The translations under genes and the position numbers were made by a program. From an uncultured Oscillospiraceae bacterium (GTDB lineage: Bacteria > Bacillota > Clostridia > Oscillospirales > Acutalibacteraceae), in assembly GCA_900549945.1 (NCBI GenBank), contig URQJ01000130.1, positions 1-5,671 on the forward strand: a DNA stretch of 5,671 nucleotides, in the 5' to 3' direction. Below, piece by piece: positions 1 through 4,412 of this stretch; the stretch's first letter is position 1, and every line of letters starts with the position of its first letter. Under the pieces are notes generated by a model that worked only from the letters and a program-made list of their open reading frames with translations, did no database searches and was not told where the DNA came from.

Positions 1-239
1 GCAGCGCCCTGCAAACGGTGCTCGGCGTCGGCCCGAAAGTCGCGGACTGCGCGCTGCTCTACGGCCTGCACCGCACCGAATGCTTCCCGCTCGACGTGTG
101 GATGAAGCGCGCCATGGCGCTGCTGCCCGGCGTTTCCCCGCAGGATTTCGGCGAAAACGCCGGCGTCGCCCAGCAGTATATTTTCCACTACGCCCGCATG
201 CACCCCGAGTTGTTCCGCGCCGAGGCCGCCGTCTCCTGA
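1..239 (+). CDS. OGG-type DNA glycosylase (HhH-GPD), C-terminal part, 5' end outside window
   Basis: This is the C-terminal 78 residues of a base-excision repair glycosylase that removes oxidised purines such as 8-oxoguanine and cleaves the strand by beta-lyase chemistry. The reading frame enters at base 3 with no start in the window and ends at TGA 237-239. The helix-hairpin-helix motif reads [10 protein letters not shown]; its lysine (codon 36-38) aligns with the Schiff-base lysine of OGG1 enzymes. The following FPLDVW carries the conserved catalytic aspartate (codon 93-95). The tail, with [10 protein letters not shown], matches the C-terminal helix usual in Clostridial members. The lysine separates it from AlkA-type monofunctional glycosylases. 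A strong terminator lies about 50 bases downstream, so the transcript ends here. Family assignment is firm; exact substrate preference is inferred. Confidence 0.88.
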   Translation, partial: SALQTVLGVGPKVADCALLYGLHRTECFPLDVWMKRAMALLPGVSPQDFGENAGVAQQYIFHYARMHPELFRAEAAVS

Positions 240-286
240 CGGCCCCGCCGGCGCGACCGTGCGCCGTTTTTTCCGGCGCTTCGCAT

Positions 287-333
287 AAACAAGAGGAAGG
301 ACAGGATCTCCCTGCCCTTCCTCTTGTTTTTTT
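287..333 (+). terminator. Intrinsic terminator after the DNA glycosylase
   Basis: Arms 287-300 and 316-329 are perfectly complementary (AACAAGAGGAAGG core). After one A/C mismatch, 302-305 pairs with 311-314 around a 5-base loop. The 3' arm runs into seven consecutive T (327-333). This is a textbook rho-independent terminator reading rightward. On the minus strand the flanking T run is short, so it may only weakly end the convergent XRE transcript, which stops just beyond it at 339. Confidence 0.92.
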
Positions 334-338
334 CCCGT

Positions 339-599
339 TCATTCCACCTCCCGCAGAAGCTCCTCGGCTGAAATGCCGAACAGCCTCGCGAGCGCGAGCA
401 GGTTGGATGTGCTCGGCTCGGAAGTGCCGGATTCCCACTTTGAAACAGCCTGCCGGCTGACGCCTACGGTCTCCGCGACAAATTCCTGCGTCATCTTGCA
501 GGCCGTTCGACGGGCGCGGATCGTTTCTTTGTACGGTTGCCTCCACCAACCTCCGCGCAAAAGCGAGTTGCCTTTCGGTTGCGGCCGGACGCCTCGCAC
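339..599 (-). CDS. Small XRE-family helix-turn-helix regulator (start uncertain)
   Basis: A stand-alone Cro/CI-type DNA-binding protein of at most 86 residues, presumably a cytoplasmic transcriptional repressor. The XRE domain begins near YKETIRARR (residue 23) and continues through the helix 2 segment MTQEFVAETVGV and the recognition segment SRQAVSKWESG. It ends with NLLALARLFGISAEELL, the usual fifth helix, just before TGA at 341-339. The C-terminus looks natural; the N-terminus does not. Homologues normally start one to four residues before YKE, but here the frame has no ATG. The only candidates are GTG 599 (no ribosome site seen) and TTG 560, about ten bases after a weak AAAGG. A GGAGG sits close to YKE with no in-frame start codon after it. 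The frame runs back unbroken to the stop of the TetR remnant. It may be intact with a TTG start or a gene with a damaged start. Target genes unknown. Confidence 0.7.
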   Translation of the reverse strand: MRGVRPQPKGNSLLRGGWWRQPYKETIRARRTACKMTQEFVAETVGVSRQAVSKWESGTSEPSTSNLLALARLFGISAEELLREVE

Positions 600-614
600 C
601 GACCGGGCATTCCG

Positions 615-809
615 TCACCATTGGTCGTACTGCGGCGCCGGAAGCCCCTCCGGGATCGGCGCGGTCACCTGCAGAATGAGCCGCGCCATCTCCTCCGGCG
701 CCTCCAGCAGGCCGTACACATCCCTGTAATGCAGGTAGAACGACAAGCGGTTGATGCCGACATGCGCGCAGATCTCCTGCACCGTGATCTTGGCCGGCTC
801 CCGCGCAGG
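615..809 (-). pseudogene. TetR-family regulator remnant (DNA-binding domain only)
   Basis: Read leftward, this stretch encodes about 64 residues with an obvious TetR helix-turn-helix: KITVQEICAHVGIN, then RLSFYLHYRDVYGLLE. It closely resembles the intact TetR at 3030, whose corresponding segments are KITVKELC and NKSTFYAHYADLF. TetR proteins are about 180-200 residues. Here the first ~20 residues are missing, because homology stops at PAREPAKITV near base 809 and the upstream frame is unrelated and proline/arginine-rich. The ligand-binding domain is also missing: the frame ends at TGA 617-615 after QYDQW. No start codon or ribosome site fits. It is best read as a decayed gene, probably once the divergent regulator of the MATE pump whose remnant begins at the same base. 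Confidence 0.75.
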
Positions 810-1076
810 TGGCGGCGGTCTCGCTGGCTTCGCCCTTTTTCCTGCTCCAGATGACGCTCGGCACGCTGATCGGCGGCGCTCTCCGTTTTCCGGCAGGGAC
901 TCTTTTACGCGCCGGCCCTTCTCTCCATGCACTGCCTGCTCGGCATGGAGGGCATGTTCTGGGCCTCGCCGGTCACAGACGTCGTCTCCGTTTTTCTCGC
1001 GCTGTTTTTCATGCTTTTTCCGGCCATGCAAAAGCACCGGGCCAGAAAACAGCCCGGTGCCCGTAATCCGATTTGA
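809..1076 (+). pseudogene. MATE-family multidrug efflux transporter, C-terminal remnant
   Basis: From 870 to the TGA at 1074-1076 one frame encodes 68 residues matching the end of MATE drug/sodium antiporters: AALSVFRQGLFYAPALL, then LFGMEG-like LLGMEGMFWASPVTDVV, a last hydrophobic helix VFLALFFMLF and a basic tail. LSxxRQGLFYxPAL followed by GxxGxxWAxPxxD is characteristic of the family. The preceding piece (809-866) is in another frame and reads PFFLLQMTLGTL, which fits the membrane segment that normally lies just upstream. Between the two, the usual QALGKA-like loop is absent and the frame shifts. A full MATE protein is about 450 residues, so some 370-380 N-terminal residues are gone. No start codon or ribosome site. 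Non-functional; MATE identity is recognised from pattern, not from a search. Confidence 0.72.
1030..1060 (-). terminator. Probable intrinsic terminator of glgB
   Basis: Arms 1034-1042 and 1052-1060 form a perfect 9-bp GC-rich stem (GCACCGGGC) with a 9-base loop. Reading leftward, the stem is followed by four T (complement of AAAA 1030-1033). It starts 24 bases after the glgB stop, the normal position. The short T tract makes it weaker than the terminator at 287-333. The stem lies inside the last codons of the MATE remnant. Confidence 0.6.
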
Positions 1077-1083
1077 AAACGCC

Positions 1084-2871
1084 TCAGCCCCGCATTCGGA
1101 AATACGCGCCGGAGTACGGCGCAAGCTCGAGCGCAAACCCGCCCGCCTGCGGCTTCAGCGGCTTTTCCGCGCGCGGCGTCTTTCCGCCGTAAACGTCCCA
1201 GTCGCTGTCGATCAGCGCCTCGAGCGCCGTTATACCGGGCAGCTCCAGCACATAATCCTGCACGCGGTCGGAAAAATTGAACACAGCGGCGATGCGCTCT
1301 CCGCCGCCGGCGCGCTCCAGCGCATAGACGCATTTTTCCTCCTGATGGCAGTCGATCCAGCGAAAACCCGCGGGGTCGAAATCCGCCGCCCAGAGCGCCG
1401 GGTGCTCGAGATAGAGCCGGTTCAGGTCGCGCAGCATGCGGTGAAACGCATCGTGGTTCGGGTATTGCAGCAGCAGCCAGTCCTGCTCGCGCTTTTCGTC
1501 CCATTCGCGGAGCTGGCCGAGCTCGCCGCCCATGAAGTTCAGCTTTTTGCCCGGGTGCGCGTACATGTACAGGTAGAGCGCGCGGCCCTGCGGGAATTTT
1601 CCCGTGTAATCGCCGTGCATTTTTTGCAGGACAGTCGCCTTGCCGTGCACGTTCTCGTCGTGCGAGAGCGGCAGCAGGTAGCGGTCGCTGTAGTAGTACA
1701 GCATCGAAAACGTCAGCTTGTGATACGCCTCGCCGCGGTATTCGGGCGCGGTGCGGAAATAATTGAGCGTGTCGTTCATCCAGCCCATATCCCACTTATA
1801 GTCGAAGCCGAGGCCGCCCGCCTCCGCCGGCGCCGTAACCCCGGGATACGCGGTGGAATCCTCCGCGCAGAGCAACGCCGCGGGGTGGCGCAGCTTGAGC
1901 CCGCGGTTCATCCCGCGCAGGAAATCGACCGCCGCGCCGTTCACACCGCGGGCCGGGTCGCCCTGCCAGTAGATCATGCGGCTGATCGCATCCATGCGCA
2001 GGCCGTCCATGTGGAACTCCTCGAGCCAGTAATTCGCCGCCGACTGCAAAAAGCTGCGCACCTCGCCGCGCGAGTGCATGAAATTGCGGCTGCCCCACTC
2101 GCTGTACCCCACGTCCGTGTGCGGATATTCGTAGAGCGCGGTGCCGTCGTAATTTGCGAGCGCGTAGCCGTCCACCGCGAAATGCACGGGCACGAAGTCG
2201 AGGAGCACGCCGATCCCGGTCCGGTGGCACTGGTCCACGAGGTATTTCAGGTCGTCCATCGTGCCGTAGCGCGCGGTCGGGCTGAAAAAGCCGGTGGTTT
2301 GGTAGCCCCACGATTCGTCGCACGGGTGCTCGGCAAGCGGCATCAGCTCGATGTAATTGTAGCCCTGCCGCTTTACATAGGGCACGAGCTGCGCCGCAAG
2401 CTCCCGGTAGGTGTACCAGTCGTCCGGCGCCTCGCCGGGCTTTTTGAACGAGCCGGCATGCACCTCGTAGATGTTGAGCGGCCCCGCTTTGCAGTCGGTC
2501 CGCGCGCGCATCCAGTCACCGTCGCCGAAGCGGTAGCCGCCGAGGGCGCGGACGACCGAGGCCGTGCCCGGCCGCAGCTCCATGCCGAAGCCGTAGGGAT
2601 CACAGCGGTCGGTAAACGACGCCTCTCCCGTATAAATGCGGTACTTGTACATCGTGCCCGGCACGGCGCTCTCAGCACGGCATTCCCAGAAATTCCCGTC
2701 TCCCGTTCGCGCCATCGGCAGCTCCTGCCAGTCATGGCTCGAGGCGATCAGCGAAACGCGCCTTGCGGCGGGCGCAAAGGTGCGGAACACCGTGCCGCCC
2801 GCCCCCGCATGCGCGCCGAGATATTTGTATGCGTCGAACGCCCTGCCCGTGTAGAAATCCAAAAACTCCAT
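1084..2871 (-). CDS. glgB: 1,4-alpha-glucan (glycogen) branching enzyme, GH13
   Basis: Cytoplasmic enzyme that cuts alpha-1,4-glucan chains and transfers the piece to form alpha-1,6 branches in glycogen. The 595-residue protein starts with a CBM48-like beta domain (about 20-110, with GGTVFRTFAPAA). The (beta/alpha)8 barrel shows all four GH13 regions: DFVPVHF (D225), GLRMDAISR (nucleophile D294), CAEDS (acid/base E337) and LSHDENVHG (transition-state D405). FDYKWDMGWMNDTL (356-369) is diagnostic of branching enzymes rather than amylases. An all-beta C-terminal domain ends in YFRMRG. It is shorter than E. coli GlgB (728) because the N-terminal extension is absent, as is common in Clostridia. 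Start ATG 2871 was chosen because GGGAGG lies 7 bases upstream; the frame opens further to TTG 2961 but that stretch is promoter DNA. No other glycogen gene is visible; it appears to be a single-gene transcript. Confidence 0.95.
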   Translation of the reverse strand: MEFLDFYTGRAFDAYKYLGAHAGAGGTVFRTFAPAARRVSLIASSHDWQELPMARTGDGNFWECRAESAVPGTMYKYRIYTGEASFTDRCDPYGFGMELRPGTASVVRALGGYRFGDGDWMRARTDCKAGPLNIYEVHAGSFKKPGEAPDDWYTYRELAAQLVPYVKRQGYNYIELMPLAEHPCDESWGYQTTGFFSPTARYGTMDDLKYLVDQCHRTGIGVLLDFVPVHFAVDGYALANYDGTALYEYPHTDVGYSEWGSRNFMHSRGEVRSFLQSAANYWLEEFHMDGLRMDAISRMIYWQGDPARGVNGAAVDFLRGMNRGLKLRHPAALLCAEDSTAYPGVTAPAEAGGLGFDYKWDMGWMNDTLNYFRTAPEYRGEAYHKLTFSMLYYYSDRYLLPLSHDENVHGKATVLQKMHGDYTGKFPQGRALYLYMYAHPGKKLNFMGGELGQLREWDEKREQDWLLLQYPNHDAFHRMLRDLNRLYLEHPALWAADFDPAGFRWIDCHQEEKCVYALERAGGGERIAAVFNFSDRVQDYVLELPGITALEALIDSDWDVYGGKTPRAEKPLKPQAGGFALELAPYSGAYFRMRG

Positions 2872-2878
2872 GCGCCCG

Positions 2879-2884
2879 CCTCCC
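2879..2884 (-). promoter_or_regulatory. Ribosome binding site deciding the glgB start
   Basis: GGGAGG read on the minus strand, 7 bases before ATG 2871. No comparable site precedes the upstream in-frame TTG at 2961, and that start would lie upstream of the predicted transcription start. Confidence 0.85.
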
Positions 2885-2893
2885 AAAAGATAA

Positions 2894-2922
2894 TAGACAC
2901 CCGTTGTTTTTCTTTGTATAAT
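2894..2922 (+). promoter_or_regulatory. Sigma-70/SigA-type promoter for the tetR gene
   Basis: TAGACA (2894-2899, five of six to TTGACA) and a perfect TATAAT (2917-2922) are separated by exactly 17 bases. Transcription would begin near 2929 and give a leader of about 100 bases before the ATG at 3030. The leader contains both inverted repeats described below. This is the best promoter match in the window. Confidence 0.75.
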
Positions 2923-2923
2923 G

Positions 2924-2952
2924 ATCTTAGCACAGCGGGGTTCCGCTGTCCA
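2924..2952 (-). promoter_or_regulatory. Candidate glgB promoter overlapping the tetR promoter
   Basis: Read leftward: TGGACA (2952-2947, five of six to consensus), a 17-base spacer, then TAAGAT (2929-2924, four of six). Transcription would start near 2917, inside the -10 box of the opposite promoter, leaving about 45 bases to the glgB ATG. A second TATTAT at 2895-2890 is too close to the ribosome site to serve well. The assignment rests on consensus matching only. Confidence 0.5.
2932..2949. repeat. 7-bp inverted repeat between the facing promoters, possible operator
   Basis: ACAGCGG and CCGCTGT are perfectly inverted around GGTT. The repeat begins three bases after the predicted tetR start site and covers the spacer and part of the -35 box of the glgB promoter. 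A bound repressor could block both directions. Which protein binds is not shown; the adjacent TetR is the obvious candidate. Confidence 0.55.
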
Positions 2953-2973
2953 CCGACGCAAACGGAAATCCGG

Positions 2974-3011
2974 CGTTTAACCGACGCTTTCCGAAAAACG
3001 TCGGTTAAACG
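2974..3011. repeat. Perfect 13-bp inverted repeat in the tetR leader
   Basis: CGTTTAACCGACG (2974-2986) is repeated in perfect inversion at 2999-3011 around 12 bases, which could themselves add a TTT/AAA extension. It lies between the tetR promoter and the tetR ribosome site (AAAGGA, 3014-3019). As DNA it could be an autoregulatory operator with two arms, each containing the near-palindrome GTTWAAC. As RNA it would be a stable hairpin three bases before the ribosome site. It has no T tract, so it is not an intrinsic terminator. Confidence 0.75.
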
Positions 3012-3029
3012 GGAAAGGACGTATGGAGC

Positions 3030-3563
3030 ATGGACATCCGAATCAAAAAAACCGAGCGCGCAATCCGCGAGGCGTTCCTCGCGCTGCGGGCGCAGAAGCC
3101 GCTTGAAAAAATCACGGTCAAGGAGCTGTGCGCGGCGGCATACATCAATAAATCGACCTTTTACGCGCATTACGCCGACCTTTTCGCGCTTTCGGACGCG
3201 CTCGAGCGCGAGGCCGTGGACGCGATCCTGCGCGACATCGGCGCGGCGGGCACGTATACGCTCGACACGCCGGAGACCTTCACGCGCGCGCTGTGCATCT
3301 CCTTTCACGCGCACCTGCCGCGGATCAACCTGCTGTTTTCGGATAAGGCGCAGAGCCGTCTGGCCGACCGCATCGAGGACGGCGTGAAGGCGCTGGTCTT
3401 CTCGGCCTACCCCGAGCGCCGGGACGACCCGGTGATGCAGATCGTGCTCTCCTACAGCATCCACGGCGCATACTGGGCGTACACGAAAAATCAGGCGGCG
3501 GGCGAGGCCGTGCTGCTCGAGGTGATCGGGCGCATTTCCGGCGCGCTGCGCGCCCTGTACTGA
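3030..3563 (+). CDS. TetR/AcrR-family transcriptional regulator
   Basis: A 177-residue dimeric ligand-responsive repressor by family. The N-terminal helix (1-24) leads into the helix-turn-helix: EKITVKELCAAAYIN (26-40), then the recognition helix KSTFYAHYADLF (41-52). Residues 60-177 are an all-helical ligand/dimer domain with no diagnostic motif, so the inducer is unknown; the C-terminal HGAYWAYTKN region resembles the DhaS-like TetR subgroup. Start ATG 3030 has AAAGGA 10 bases upstream. The out-of-frame ATG at 3023 is ignored. It is divergent from glgB and lies just upstream of an ABC transporter operon in the same direction, the common place for an exporter's own repressor. The inverted repeats in its leader and the palindrome in the ABC promoter are candidate operators. 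No clear terminator follows, so some readthrough into the ABC genes is possible. Confidence 0.9.
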   Translation: MDIRIKKTERAIREAFLALRAQKPLEKITVKELCAAAYINKSTFYAHYADLFALSDALEREAVDAILRDIGAAGTYTLDTPETFTRALCISFHAHLPRINLLFSDKAQSRLADRIEDGVKALVFSAYPERRDDPVMQIVLSYSIHGAYWAYTKNQAAGEAVLLEVIGRISGALRALY

Positions 3564-3611
3564 CCGCGCGGCGCAGAGCCCCCGACAGATATTTACATTC
3601 TGTTTATGGAC

Positions 3612-3641
3612 TTTAAACCGGTTTCTATCTATACTTATAAT
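3612..3641 (+). promoter_or_regulatory. Promoter of the ABC transporter operon with an embedded palindrome
   Basis: A perfect TATAAT stands at 3636-3641; TTTAAA at 3612-3617 is a weak -35 box at 18 bases. Between and overlapping them, AAACCGGTTT (3615-3624) is a perfect 10-bp palindrome, a typical repressor position. Its left side TTTAAACCG matches seven of nine bases of GTTTAACCG in the tetR leader repeat, which hints at a shared regulator. The predicted transcription start is near 3648. The surrounding 3590-3660 stretch is clearly AT-rich compared with its neighbours. Confidence 0.65.
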
Positions 3642-3664
3642 AAAAGAACGAAAAATGAAAATAC

Positions 3665-3671
3665 AGGGGGA
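3665..3671 (+). promoter_or_regulatory. Ribosome binding site deciding the ATPase start (TTG 3679)
   Basis: AGGGGGA lies 7 bases before the in-frame TTG at 3679. The upstream in-frame ATG at 3655 has no ribosome site and would lie only about 7 bases from the predicted transcription start. Confidence 0.75.
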
Positions 3672-3678
3672 AACGGCC

Positions 3679-4383
3679 TTGTGTGCTTTTGTGCAGTTTG
3701 AGGACGTGACGAAAATCTATAAGACCGGCGACGTCGAGGTCAAGGCGCTTTCGGGCGCGAGCTTCGAGATTCAAAAGGGCGAATTCTGCGTGATCGTCGG
3801 CGAATCGGGCGCGGGCAAGACGACACTGCTGAACATTTTGGGCGGCATGGATACGCTGACGACCGGCCGCGTCCGGATGGACGGCGTGGAGATCAGCAGT
3901 TTCGACCGCACGAAGCTCGAGAACTACCGCCGGTTCGACATCGGCTTTGTCTTTCAGTTTTACAACCTGATCCCGAACCTGACCGCGCTCGAGAACGTGG
4001 AGATCGCGGCGCAGCTCTGCCCGGATCCCGTCCCTGCCGACGAGATGCTCCGGGCCGTGGGCCTCGGGCACCGCATGAACAACTTCCCCGCCCAGCTTTC
4101 GGGCGGCGAGCAGCAGCGCGTCTCGATCGCGCGGGCGCTCGCGAAGCGGCCGAAGCTGCTCCTGTGCGACGAGCCGACCGGCGCGCTCGACTACGAAACC
4201 GGCAAATCCATCTTAAAGCTCTTGCAGGATACCTGCCGGCGCGACGGCATGACCGTCGTCATCATCACGCACAACGCCGCGCTCTCCGCCATGGCGGACC
4301 GGATCGTCCGCGTCAAAAACGGCACGATCCATTCCATGCGCATGAACGCACACATCACGCCCGTCGAGGAAATCGAATGGTAA
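3679..4383 (+). CDS. ABC transporter ATP-binding protein, MacB/LolD type
   Basis: Cytoplasmic ATPase subunit that pairs with the FtsX-like permease beginning 29 bases downstream. All nucleotide-binding elements are present in the 234-residue product: Walker [10 protein letters not shown] (41-49), Q-loop glutamine Q93 in [12 protein letters not shown], signature LSGGEQQRV (140-148), Walker B LLLCDE with catalytic E165, D-loop GALD (168-171) and H-loop H198 in THN. The [16 protein letters not shown] segment is typical of the MacB/LolD/FtsE group, which drives mechanotransmission or export rather than classical import. It normally acts as a homodimer with FtsX-fold permeases. TTG 3679 is preferred over ATG 3655 (242 residues) on ribosome-site grounds. 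The C-terminal tail after the H-loop, [15 protein letters not shown], is usual for such subunits in Clostridia. Substrate is not readable from this subunit. Confidence 0.93.
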   Translation: MCAFVQFEDVTKIYKTGDVEVKALSGASFEIQKGEFCVIVGESGAGKTTLLNILGGMDTLTTGRVRMDGVEISSFDRTKLENYRRFDIGFVFQFYNLIPNLTALENVEIAAQLCPDPVPADEMLRAVGLGHRMNNFPAQLSGGEQQRVSIARALAKRPKLLLCDEPTGALDYETGKSILKLLQDTCRRDGMTVVIITHNAALSAMADRIVRVKNGTIHSMRMNAHITPVEEIEW

Positions 4384-4412
4384 CCGCACGCTGCGTATAA
4401 GGACTTGATTTT

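Noticed and set aside
253..284. GC-rich hairpin GCGCCG/CGGCGC with a T6 loop after the glycosylase
   Set aside because: The T run is in the loop rather than after the stem, and a far better terminator follows at 287-333.
905..1795. Second minus-strand open frame within glgB
   Set aside because: Arg/Pro/Ala-rich composition and full overlap with the catalytic regions of glgB in another frame; a GC shadow.
2872..2961. N-terminal extension of glgB to TTG 2961 (30 more residues)
   Set aside because: The extension reads through the promoter and inverted repeat, has no ribosome site, and ATG 2871 has GGGAGG at ideal spacing.
2929..3029. Riboswitch or other structured RNA in the tetR leader
   Set aside because: Only one long hairpin is visible; no conserved riboswitch core is recognised, and the repeats fit protein operators as well.
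751..3387. A very long open frame on the plus strand (878 codons) covering glgB in antisense
   Set aside because: It is rich in Arg, Ala and Val with no domain pattern, lies opposite a clearly real branching enzyme, and crosses the promoter region and the tetR start. High GC removes stops from the antisense frame.
3546..3600. Terminator after the intact tetR gene
   Set aside because: Only a weak CTGCGC/GCGCAG pairing around the stop codon and no T tract.
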